A stretch of DNA of 64,000 nt from Prevotellaceae bacterium UBA2448. Lineage in GTDB: Bacteria; Bacteroidota; Bacteroidia; Bacteroidales; Bacteroidaceae. Made by a program: the position numbers and the translations under genes. Numbering within the stretch: position 1 is the stretch's first letter; every line of letters starts with the position of its first letter. The stretch spans positions 1-64,000 of the forward strand of contig DDQG01000016.1 of the NCBI GenBank assembly GCA_002342585.1, given 5' to 3'. This document shows positions 1 through 6,709 of this stretch, piece by piece. The notes beneath the pieces were generated by a model. The model saw nothing but the letters and a program-made list of their open reading frames with translations. It was not told the DNA's origin and did not search any database.

Positions 1-3
1 GGT

Positions 4-21
4 GAGCCCTTCGGGGCTCCC
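4..21 (+). terminator. Short GC hairpin with TTCG loop
   Basis: GAGCCC and GGGCTC flank a TTCG tetraloop, followed by CCTTTCCT. It probably ends a gene lying before the window. The T-run is weak, so this is only a likely terminator. Confidence 0.45.
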
Positions 22-40
22 TTTCCTCTAACGAAAGACG

Positions 41-90
41 AATGACGAAAAACGAAAAACCTGTAAACAGTAAACGGTAAACAGTAAACT
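41..90. repeat. Simple intergenic direct repeats
   Basis: Degenerate short tandem units, first of the type ACGAAAGACGAA / ACGAAAAACGAA and then GTAAACAGTAAACGGTAAAC, lie just before a start codon. A close relative of the first unit recurs at 35156-35172, in front of another gene. Confidence 0.7.
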
Positions 91-97
91 AAACATT

Positions 98-205
98 ATG
101 AAACGCGACATTCTTGAGACAGTGGTGAAGGTTATAGTAGCCGCACTCACAGCATTCCTCACAGCTATCACAACTACAAGTTGTATGGGACACGGACCGT
201 TCTAA
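98..205 (+). CDS. Smalltalk family small protein
   Basis: This is a 35-codon gene, too short for most gene finders. The protein starts MKRDILETVVK, continues with a hydrophobic Ala/Val/Thr-rich segment (about residues 11-28) and has Ser-Cys-Met at 28-30 before a GHGPF tail. This layout (charged start, one hydrophobic helix ending in TSCM) is what I know as the smalltalk family of Bacteroidales, usually about 30-35 residues and of unknown function. Family members often lie near N-acetylmuramoyl-alanine amidase and HU-like genes; none is visible here because the window begins just upstream. The Cys could be a lipobox-like residue but it sits late in the peptide. The nearest strong forward terminator is at 431-462. 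Confidence 0.7.
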   Translation: MKRDILETVVKVIVAALTAFLTAITTTSCMGHGPF

Positions 206-236
206 TGCATAATTCATAATGCATAATGCATAAATG
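206..236. repeat. Dispersed GCATAATTCATAATGC intergenic repeat, copy 1
   Basis: The stretch is built of the alternating words TGCATAAT and TTCATAAT. The same composite recurs at 1703-1733, and a shorter form at 27131-27155. It begins immediately after the smalltalk stop codon. Confidence 0.75.
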
Positions 237-254
237 AAAATTGAAAGTTGAACC

Positions 255-328
255 CTTGTAGTAGGCGACATTATAACTGCGTCGAAGTTGCCCCTGCGGG
301 GAGACGCAAGTTATAAGGAGAATACAAG
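255..328. other. Long imperfect inverted repeat / structured element
   Basis: Nested complementary arms: CTTGTA (255-260) with TACAAG (323-328); TTATAACTGCGTC (271-283) with GACGCAAGTTATAA (303-316, one extra A); and CCCC (291-294) with GGGG (298-301) at the tip. No gene overlaps it. It could be a structured RNA, the 3' region of the smalltalk transcript or a remnant of a small mobile element. Together with 206-236 and the terminator at 431-462 it accounts for the gene-free stretch up to 516. Confidence 0.6.
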
Positions 329-369
329 AGGCTCGACGAAGTCAAAATTAAAAGTTGATAGTTAAGCTG

Positions 370-385
370 ATTTGCAATCGCAAAT
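370..385. other. Small hairpin ATTTGC-AATC-GCAAAT
   Basis: A perfect 6-bp stem with a 4-base loop, followed by ATTGTTTTTG. It may be a weak forward terminator or part of a longer folded transcript ending at 462. Confidence 0.35.
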
Positions 386-430
386 ATTGTTTTTGTTCAT
401 ATAGTAATTTTGAGTTGACAAACAGACATG

Positions 431-462
431 GAGCTTCGCAGTGATGCGGGGCTCTTTTTTTT
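431..462 (+). terminator. Strong forward Rho-independent terminator
   Basis: A 10-bp stem (GAGCTTCGCA / TGCGGGGCTC with G-U pairs) around a GTGA loop is followed by eight T. The reverse orientation has no T-run, so it ends a plus-strand transcript. The only plus-strand gene before it is the smalltalk micro-gene, so its transcript, or a separate small RNA, should end here. Confidence 0.75.
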
Positions 463-467
463 ATAAT

Positions 468-499
468 TGTTCCAATGTTCCAATGTTCCAATGTTGCAA
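468..499. repeat. 8-bp tandem repeat TGTTCCAA x3 plus TGTTGCAA
   Basis: Four head-to-tail 8-bp units, the last with one change, sit just past the stop codon of the minus-strand flavoprotein gene. No coding meaning is apparent. Confidence 0.8.
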
Positions 500-516
500 C
501 ACGATTTCGAAAATTA

Positions 517-1716
517 TTACAAGGGCAGGGGAGAGATGCCTTTTGTTATTGCTCGTGCGACGGCGTCGGCTGTGGTCCAGGCGGCCTGGAAGTTGAAGCC
601 CCCAGTGATGCCGTCGATGTCGAGAACTTCACCGGCAAAGTAGAGATGGGGAGTGGTGAGCGATTCGAGTGTGTGTTTATTGATGGTGTCGAGGGGAACG
701 CCTCCGCAGGTGACGAATTCGTCTTTGTAGTGACAACGGGAGGCAATGCGATATTGGTCGTTTGTGAGTGTCTCGACAATGCGGTTGAGGGCTTTCTTGC
801 CTATGTCGCCGATGCGCTTGCCGTCAAGTTGTATTTTGTGCAGGAGGTACTGCCACAGGCGGGCGTTTAGGTCGTATGGGTGGATGTTGTCGATGAGTCG
901 TTTGTCCGACTGGTTTTCCATGATTTCAACGAGGGTTTCCCGTACTTTTTCTGCGTTCGTTTCGCCTGTCCAGTTGACGGACAGTGGTGCCTGGTAGTTT
1001 TGTTCTGCCAGATAACGGGCTGCATAGGAGGAGAGTTTCAGGATTGACGGTCCACTCATGCCCCAATGGGTGATGAGCAGCGGTCCGTCGGCTTTCAGTT
1101 TTGTGCCTGGTATGCTGGTGATGGTGGTTTCGGTTACGATTCCCATCAGTTGGTGCAGGGCGTCGTCGTGTATATTGAAGGTGAATAGTGAGGGCACAGG
1201 CGTGGAGAGCGGGGTAGGTAACTGAAGTTGGCTGTGCTGCATGCCGCCTACGGTAACTGCTACGTCGGTGAAGTCGTTCAACAGACTGATGGGGTCGTCA
1301 ATGCGCCGCCCATACACAATATTTATTTTATGCCTGCGTGCCTGTTGCATGAAGCAGTCGATGATGGCTTGACTGTCCTGTGCTTTTGGGAAAACACATT
1401 CGTCGGGTTGAACCACCAGGGGAACTCCGTGGTCTTCAAACCAAGTATAGGCATCTTGAGGGGAGAACTGCTTGAAGAGACGTTTCAGAAGGGTTGCCCC
1501 ACGAGGATATGCCTGAGTGAGGTCTCGAATGGCTGCAAAGGAATTGGTGCAGTTGCAACGACCACCACCGGAGATGGCTACCTTCGCCAGTACTTTATGC
1601 TGCTGTTCGAAGATAGTCACATCAGTAGCAGGCGACAGTTCCTTGAGCCTTATAGCACAGAAGAATCCTGCTGCTCCTCCACCAATGACGGCAACCTTCT
1701 TTAATGCATAATTCAT
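517..1716 (-). CDS. BaiN/RdsA-type NAD(P)/FAD flavoprotein (HI0933-like)
   Basis: A 399-residue flavoprotein. The dinucleotide-binding glycines VIGGGAAG lie near residue 10, followed by the family signature GGGRCNCTN near residue 55, and a C-terminal GGFNFQAAW segment near residue 380 that helps bind FAD. The family covers soluble HI0933-like oxidoreductases, including the BaiN group; the real substrate is unknown. Length is normal. The start is odd: the first five codons (MNYAL) come from the intergenic TGCATAAT repeat and no other in-frame start lies before the essential glycine motif. The gene is last in a minus-strand run after the SulP transporter (29-base gap), probably co-transcribed. 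Confidence 0.85.
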   Translation of the reverse strand: MNYALKKVAVIGGGAAGFFCAIRLKELSPATDVTIFEQQHKVLAKVAISGGGRCNCTNSFAAIRDLTQAYPRGATLLKRLFKQFSPQDAYTWFEDHGVPLVVQPDECVFPKAQDSQAIIDCFMQQARRHKINIVYGRRIDDPISLLNDFTDVAVTVGGMQHSQLQLPTPLSTPVPSLFTFNIHDDALHQLMGIVTETTITSIPGTKLKADGPLLITHWGMSGPSILKLSSYAARYLAEQNYQAPLSVNWTGETNAEKVRETLVEIMENQSDKRLIDNIHPYDLNARLWQYLLHKIQLDGKRIGDIGKKALNRIVETLTNDQYRIASRCHYKDEFVTCGGVPLDTINKHTLESLTTPHLYFAGEVLDIDGITGGFNFQAAWTTADAVARAITKGISPLPL

Positions 1717-1733
1717 AATGCATAATGCATAAT
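1703..1733. repeat. Dispersed GCATAATTCATAATGC intergenic repeat, copy 2
   Basis: Near-identical to the composite at 206-236. It overlaps the first codons of the flavoprotein gene and supplies its ATG on the minus strand. Confidence 0.75.
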
Positions 1734-1745
1734 TTTCGTACGAAG

Positions 1746-3413
1746 TTAATGGTTCAGTTTCTCTGCTTCCTGAAGGGCTTCGTTGATGTTGGCACAGATG
1801 TTCTGTTCGCCCAACAGACGGACGAAGCCGTTGCGCTGCAATACTTTATGTACTTTTTCGTTTACTCCGGAGAGGATGACTGCGATGCCACTCTGGTGCG
1901 ACATCTCGATGAGGTTTTGCAGGTTGTGCATACCGGTGGAATCGATGAATGGTACGCGACGCATACGGATGATGCGGACACGAGGGCGCTCGCGCATACG
2001 ATTCATGATGTCCTCGAATTTGCTTGCCATTCCAAAGAAGTACGGTCCGTTGATTTCGTAAACTTCCACGTGTTCCGGGATGGTGATGTGTTCGATATTC
2101 GGATTGTTGATGTCGGTCTCTGCATTCGGGTCGATGTCGTCTTGGTCGGTAAGTACGTTGACCTGAGTGGTTTCTGCCATACGGCGCATGCAGAGCAGAC
2201 AAGCAAGGATGAGTCCCACTTCGATGGCGATGGTGAGGTCGAAGATAACAGTGAGGATGAAGGTGAGCCAGAGAACGGTGATGTCGCTCTTCGGATTCTT
2301 CATCAGTTGTTTTACGGTGCGCCAGCCCGACATGTTGTAGCTCACTACGACAAGTACACCTGCCAGACAAGCCATAGGAATGTAGGCTGCAAGCGGCATG
2401 AGGAAGAAGTAGATGAGCAGGAGCACGATGGCATGGATGATTCCTGCGACTGGTGTCTTACCGCCGTTGTTGATGTTGGTCATGGTGCGGGCAATAGCTC
2501 CTGTGGCTGGAATGCCGCCAAAGATAGGCGAGAGGATGTTGGCAATACCCTGTCCGATGAGTTCCTGGTTGCTGTTGTGCTTATGACCGATGATACCGTC
2601 GGCTACTGTTGCTGAAAGTAGCGACTCGATGGCTCCCAACACAGCAATGGTGATGGCTGGGGAGACGAGTCCCTTGGCAGTTTCCCAAGTGAGCGACGGA
2701 ACGACGGGATCTGGCATCGATGGGTCGATTTTGAAACGATCACCAATGGTATCGACGTGGATGCCGAAGTAGTTGGTAGCTACCACTCCTGCAATAGTCA
2801 TGATGACGATGGCTACGAAGGCTCCTGGAATCTTTTTAGAGATGAGCGGAGTGGTAAAGATGATAGCTACAGATATGATGCCGAAGAGTGCTGTTGGCAG
2901 GTCGATGGTGGAGAAATTTTGGATATATACTATCCATTTCTCGATGAAATCGGCAGGAACAGCGCCTTGAATAGTGAGTCCGAAGAGGTCTTTTATCTGT
3001 GTGGTGAAGATGGTGAGGGCGATACCGCTTGTGAATCCCACTACGATAGGGTAAGGGATGTAGCTGATGATGGTGCCCAGACGGAACACTCCCAATAGGA
3101 TGAGGAATATGCCCGCCAGAACTGTGGCTATTGCAAGACCTTCGAGTCCGTATTGCTGGATGATGCCGTAGATGATGATGATGAAGGCACCGGTTGGTCC
3201 TCCGATTTGTACGCGGCTTCCTCCGAAAATGCTTATGGCAAGTCCGGCTACGATGGCTGTGATGATACCCTTCTCAGGTGTGACTCCGCTGGCTATACCG
3301 AATGCGATGGCAAGTGGAAGTGCCACGATTCCAACGATGATACCAGCCATGAGGTCGGCTGTCAGTTTCTGTTTGTTGTAATTCTTGATTGTGTTGAATA
3401 GTTCTGGTTTCAT
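1746..3413 (-). CDS. SulP family anion transporter with STAS domain
   Basis: A 555-residue inner-membrane transporter of the SulP/SLC26 family, whose members move sulfate, bicarbonate or dicarboxylates. The N-terminal motif ADLMAGIIVGIVALPLAIAF and the GGPTGAF segment near residue 71 are typical, and about a dozen hydrophobic spans fill residues 20-415. A cytoplasmic STAS domain covers about 440-550, with DSTG at 491-494 (Ser492 is the position phosphorylated in anti-anti-sigma relatives). The substrate cannot be read from sequence. It begins 6 bases after the upstream glycosyltransferase, so it is probably in that operon; in other genomes SulP genes often stand alone. Confidence 0.92.
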   Translation of the reverse strand: MKPELFNTIKNYNKQKLTADLMAGIIVGIVALPLAIAFGIASGVTPEKGIITAIVAGLAISIFGGSRVQIGGPTGAFIIIIYGIIQQYGLEGLAIATVLAGIFLILLGVFRLGTIISYIPYPIVVGFTSGIALTIFTTQIKDLFGLTIQGAVPADFIEKWIVYIQNFSTIDLPTALFGIISVAIIFTTPLISKKIPGAFVAIVIMTIAGVVATNYFGIHVDTIGDRFKIDPSMPDPVVPSLTWETAKGLVSPAITIAVLGAIESLLSATVADGIIGHKHNSNQELIGQGIANILSPIFGGIPATGAIARTMTNINNGGKTPVAGIIHAIVLLLIYFFLMPLAAYIPMACLAGVLVVVSYNMSGWRTVKQLMKNPKSDITVLWLTFILTVIFDLTIAIEVGLILACLLCMRRMAETTQVNVLTDQDDIDPNAETDINNPNIEHITIPEHVEVYEINGPYFFGMASKFEDIMNRMRERPRVRIIRMRRVPFIDSTGMHNLQNLIEMSHQSGIAVILSGVNEKVHKVLQRNGFVRLLGEQNICANINEALQEAEKLNH

Positions 3414-3419
3414 TATCCT

Positions 3420-4172
3420 TTATTTAATTAGTTTTGTTCTTATGACGAACCATAGATGAAGGGCTATGGTGGGGATGAGTCCGTAGTGCTTCTGCATTAT
3501 CCTGAAACGTTCGCGTAGGGAGGCTTTGTGATTCTTGGTGGTCATGCCTTCAGCGAGGTAGTCGCACAGAGGTTCGAACAGTTGCAGGTTGCTCATCTGA
3601 CGGCGTTCTCCTTCTTTCATGCAACGGATGCACCAGTCGAAATCAGCTGAGAAACGGTATTGCAAGTCGTACTGTTGGGCTATTGCCTTGTTTACGTAGA
3701 ATGACTGATGGCAAACGAGCATGCCGTGACGGAAACTTTTCCAAGTAAGTTGTGTAGGTGGCTGCAGCCGACGTTTCCGGATAAAAGTACCCATTTCATC
3801 GACTATATCTGTGTTGCCATATACGATTCCTACTGGGACACTACTGCTCTTTATTGCCTCAGCTATGTGCGCGAGAGTGTCGGAAGAATGGAGTTTGTCG
3901 CCTGCATTCAGAAAACAGATGTAGTCGCCTTTCGCCATACGGAGAGCTTTGTTCATGGCATCGTAGAGACCCTTGTCAGGTTCGGAAACTACCACCACCT
4001 GTCCGTCGGCTTGCGACTGCTGATATTGGCTTGCAAGAACAGCAGTGCTGTCGGTCGATGCCCCATCGATGATGAGGTGTTCATAGTCTCTGTACGACTG
4101 ACAGGCAACGCTCTCAAGTGTGCGTTGAAATACTGCCGCAGCATTATATGTTACCGTTACAAGCGTTATCAT
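3420..4172 (-). CDS. Family 2 glycosyltransferase
   Basis: GT-A fold enzyme that transfers a sugar from a nucleotide-sugar donor, most like transferases of surface polysaccharide assembly. It starts MITLVTVTYNAA, then has DGASTDST near residue 42, the DKGLYDAMNKAL segment after the first domain, GDKL near 100 and DFDWCIRC near 180. I chose ATG 4172 because it starts right at the conserved first strand. The longer frame to 4196 adds residues not expected in the family. The chosen start still overlaps the preceding glycosyltransferase by 29 bases, which suggests translational coupling. The acceptor sugar is unknown. Confidence 0.85.
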   Translation of the reverse strand: MITLVTVTYNAAAVFQRTLESVACQSYRDYEHLIIDGASTDSTAVLASQYQQSQADGQVVVVSEPDKGLYDAMNKALRMAKGDYICFLNAGDKLHSSDTLAHIAEAIKSSSVPVGIVYGNTDIVDEMGTFIRKRRLQPPTQLTWKSFRHGMLVCHQSFYVNKAIAQQYDLQYRFSADFDWCIRCMKEGERRQMSNLQLFEPLCDYLAEGMTTKNHKASLRERFRIMQKHYGLIPTIALHLWFVIRTKLIK

Positions 4173-5406
4173 ATATTTCCTTGAATTTGTTGGCAACTGT
4201 CGTTTCAGAATAAGTATCTACGGCTTTCTGGTGAGCTGCTGCAGAGAGAGCTGGGTAGTCGTTGTTGAGTGTCCATTCGATGCCTTGGGCAAAGTCGGCA
4301 GCATTCTTGAATTCTGCTACATAACCATTCTTCTTGTGGTCGATCATCTCCGGAATGCCACCCACGTTAAATCCCACACATGGTATGCCGCAAGCCATAG
4401 CCTCGACGATGGTGTTGGGCAGGTTGTCCTGTAGCGACGGAGTTACGTATATGTCGGCAGCATTGTAGAGTTCCACCATCTGTTCCTCCTGTTTTACGTA
4501 GCTGACCGATTTAATTGTGAACGGAATCTGATTCTGTATCTTGGCAGAGTCGCCTCCTACAACGATGATGCTGATATTGGCTGCGAGAGTAGGGCTGTTG
4601 TGCTTTATCAGATTGCAGGCTTCTGCAAGATAATGGAATCCCTTGCGCTCATCGGTGATGCGCTGTGCTCCGAAGAGGATGATTTTCTTGTCTGCGTCGA
4701 ATCCCAACTTACGACGTACTTCCATCTTGTCGATGGGACGGAAAATGTTCATGTCGATAGGGTTGGGTATGTTGACTATGGTGTGTCCCTTTGTCAGAGC
4801 ACTCTGTCTGGCGAGGTCGGCTATCCATTTGCTACAACCCACAAATGTGATTGGAGCAAGACTGTAGATTTGTTTTTTCTTATTGAATACCCGACTGGCA
4901 AGGTCGAATGGCGACTTGCCGTCAGCGAGTTGTTCGCAGTGTTCACACTGAGTCTTATACTTCTGGCATGACGATGCATAATGGCAGATGCCTGTGAAGT
5001 ACCACATGTCGTGCATTGTAATGACTACCGGCTTACCGGTTCTGATAATTTTCCTGATGTCACTCATTGAGAGAAATCCCTGATTGGTCCAGTGCAGATG
5101 AATGATGTCGGCTTGTTGGAAGTCGCGCATCTTAGTGATGTCGGTACCTGTATTGGCTATATCGACCAGGAAAATACCCTTGCGACGCAGGCGGTTGGCA
5201 AGGAAAATGACAAAACGTTCCCATAGAAACTTCAGCGGCAGCATGATGCTTGGCTTTATGGGCACAACCACGATGCGGTCGCTTTGTTTATCGCGCACCA
5301 GCATCTTCGCTTTCACGTTGATTTTCTTCAGGGCATTCATAAGCCTGTTGCAAGCGATGGCTGCTCCGCCAGTGCGTTCGGAAGTATTTACCAGAAGTAC
5401 TCTCAT
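4144..5406 (-). CDS. Family 4 (GT-B) glycosyltransferase
   Basis: Retaining GT-B glycosyltransferase of about 420 residues. The N-terminal domain starts MRVLLVNTSERTGGAA and contains LHWTNQGFLS. The C-terminal donor domain has ILFGAQRITDERKGF, the loop DIYVTPSLQDNLPNT and the E-x7-E-like segment EAMACGIPCVGFNVGGIPE. Start 5406 is preferred over the ATG at 5424 because it begins at the conserved beta strand and leaves a short leader after the promoter at 5434-5441. It is first in a minus-strand operon with a GT2, SulP and a flavoprotein, and probably contributes to a surface glycan. Confidence 0.87.
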   Translation of the reverse strand: MRVLLVNTSERTGGAAIACNRLMNALKKINVKAKMLVRDKQSDRIVVVPIKPSIMLPLKFLWERFVIFLANRLRRKGIFLVDIANTGTDITKMRDFQQADIIHLHWTNQGFLSMSDIRKIIRTGKPVVITMHDMWYFTGICHYASSCQKYKTQCEHCEQLADGKSPFDLASRVFNKKKQIYSLAPITFVGCSKWIADLARQSALTKGHTIVNIPNPIDMNIFRPIDKMEVRRKLGFDADKKIILFGAQRITDERKGFHYLAEACNLIKHNSPTLAANISIIVVGGDSAKIQNQIPFTIKSVSYVKQEEQMVELYNAADIYVTPSLQDNLPNTIVEAMACGIPCVGFNVGGIPEMIDHKKNGYVAEFKNAADFAQGIEWTLNNDYPALSAAAHQKAVDTYSETTVANKFKEIYDNACNGNI

Positions 5407-5433
5407 TGAGGGTCGAATTATCATTTTAGGCTG

Positions 5434-5441
5434 CGAAGGTA
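5434..5441 (-). promoter_or_regulatory. -7 element TACCTTCG for the glycosyltransferase operon
   Basis: TACCTTCG on the minus strand, a TAnnTTTG variant, lies 27 bases before the chosen ATG. The -33 element is not clear. Confidence 0.5.
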
Positions 5442-5491
5442 CGGACTTTTAAACTTTTTTTATGCCTTTAATGCAGTTTTTCCCTTTTTCT

Positions 5492-5524
5492 TTTGTGCTT
5501 TTTGACAGAAATGGTGTACATTTG
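5492..5524 (+). promoter_or_regulatory. Promoter of tRNA-Asn
   Basis: TTTG (5492-5495), 21 bases, then TACATTTG (5517-5524): a complete Bacteroidetes sigma-factor promoter ending 14 bases before the tRNA. Confidence 0.7.
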
Positions 5525-5538
5525 CACCCGTAAACGTT

Positions 5539-5612
5539 GCTTCAGTAGCTCAGTTGGTTAGAGCACATGACTGTTAATCATGGGGTCGTTGGTTCAAGCC
5601 CATCCTGAAGCG
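5539..5612 (+). tRNA. tRNA-Asn (GTT)
   Basis: The cloverleaf can be folded by eye. The acceptor stem GCTTCAG (5539-5545) pairs with CTGAAGC (5605-5611), with G as the discriminator base. The anticodon stem CATGA/TCATG encloses loop CTGTTAA, giving anticodon GTT at 5573-5575. The T loop contains GGTTCAAGCC. The 3' CCA is not encoded. It stands alone as a single tRNA gene. Confidence 0.96.
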
Positions 5613-5626
5613 CAAGAAAAAAATAA

Positions 5627-5657
5627 GGAGCCAACTTCGCGGTTGACTCCTTTTTTT
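5627..5657. terminator. Bidirectional terminator between tRNA-Asn and nagB
   Basis: GGAGCCAAC and GTTGACTCC form a stem with one mismatch. It is followed by seven T on the plus strand and an A/T-rich run on the minus strand, so it can end both converging transcripts. Confidence 0.8.
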
Positions 5658-5672
5658 ATGTTGTTTTGTTTC

Positions 5673-6464
5673 TTAGAGATTGCCTCTTTCTTTGTCGAGG
5701 TAGTACTTGTATGTTCCGACAGTGAGTTCGTCGCATGCTGCTTCGTCGCAAACCACGATTGCGTGTGGGTGCATCTGGAGCATGGAAGAAGTCCACTTGT
5801 GTGAGATGTATCCGTCGATGCAGTGCTTGAGAGCACGAGCTTTGTTGTGACCATTGCAAACGAGGAGTACTTCCTTGGCTGCCATCACTGTGCCAATACC
5901 TACTGTGAGAGCCTGCTTTGGAACAAGGTCGAGATTGCCCTCGAAGAAGCGTGAGTTGGCATGTATGGTGTCGGTTGTGAGAGTTTTGATACGAGTCTTA
6001 GAAGAAAGTGAAGAACCTGGTTCGTTGAATGCAAGGTGACCGTCAGGACCTACACCACCCATGAAGAGGTCGATGCCGCCTGCTGCTTCGATAGCCTTCT
6101 CGTAGTCTTCACATTCCTTTACGAGGTCGGGTGCGTTTCCGTTCAGAATGTGTACATTCTCAGGTTTGATGTCGATGTGAGAGAAGAAATTTGTCCACAT
6201 GAAACTGTGGTAGCTCTCTGGGTGCTCTTCTGGCAGTTTTACGTATTCATCCATATTGAATGTGATTACGTTCTGGAAAGACAATTCGCCTGCCTTGTAC
6301 TTCTTGATAAGTTCGCGATAGAGTCCTAGTGGAGATGAGCCTGTAGGGCATCCGAGTTTGAATGGCTTCTCTGGTGTTGGCTTATCTTCGATGATGCGCT
6401 TTGCTACATAATTTGCAGCCCATTTAGACATGGACTCATAATCAGGTTCGATGATTACTCTCAT
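5673..6464 (-). CDS. nagB: Glucosamine-6-phosphate deaminase
   Basis: Cytoplasmic enzyme converting glucosamine-6-phosphate to fructose-6-phosphate and ammonia, linking amino-sugar use to glycolysis. 263 residues, the normal length. The phosphate loop CPTGSSPLG is at 39-47. The catalytic residues sit at the same numbers as in the E. coli enzyme: Asp72 (NMDEYV), Asp141 and His143 (GPDGHLAFNEPG) and Glu148. The allosteric-site region is not judged. It is transcribed alone from the promoter at 6528-6535, divergent from argS. Confidence 0.96.
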   Translation of the reverse strand: MRVIIEPDYESMSKWAANYVAKRIIEDKPTPEKPFKLGCPTGSSPLGLYRELIKKYKAGELSFQNVITFNMDEYVKLPEEHPESYHSFMWTNFFSHIDIKPENVHILNGNAPDLVKECEDYEKAIEAAGGIDLFMGGVGPDGHLAFNEPGSSLSSKTRIKTLTTDTIHANSRFFEGNLDLVPKQALTVGIGTVMAAKEVLLVCNGHNKARALKHCIDGYISHKWTSSMLQMHPHAIVVCDEAACDELTVGTYKYYLDKERGNL

Positions 6465-6527
6465 AAGAATTTGTTTATGGTTATAAAATTGTTAACATGT
6501 AATAATCTCTTGGTTCAAAGACGGATG

Positions 6528-6535
6528 CAAAGGTA
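6528..6535 (-). promoter_or_regulatory. -7 element TACCTTTG for nagB
   Basis: Exact TACCTTTG on the minus strand, 63 bases before the nagB ATG. Confidence 0.6.
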
Positions 6536-6683
6536 ATGGTTTGAGATAAAAATGAAAAAAATATGGCAAAAAAAGTTAAAATATTGTTCAAAAATATTCT
6601 GATTCTTGCTCAAAAAAAGGAAATATGATAGGGTATAGGTGCAAGACTTGAAAACTTTTTCGTGACAATTAAGAACTTTTTCG

Positions 6684-6691
6684 TACCTTCG
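6684..6691 (+). promoter_or_regulatory. -7 element TACCTTCG for argS
   Basis: TACCTTCG lies 18 bases before the argS ATG. The 11-bp word AACTTTTTCGT occurs at 6653-6663 and again at 6674-6684, exactly 21 bases apart (two helical turns), running into the -7 box. Confidence 0.6.
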
Positions 6692-6709
6692 CGCCAAATA
6701 TTATATAAT

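Noticed and set aside
1725..2615. 296-residue plus-strand frame antisense to sulP
   Set aside because: It mirrors the codon bias of the real gene on the other strand; no domain, poor composition (His, Asp, Cys rich).
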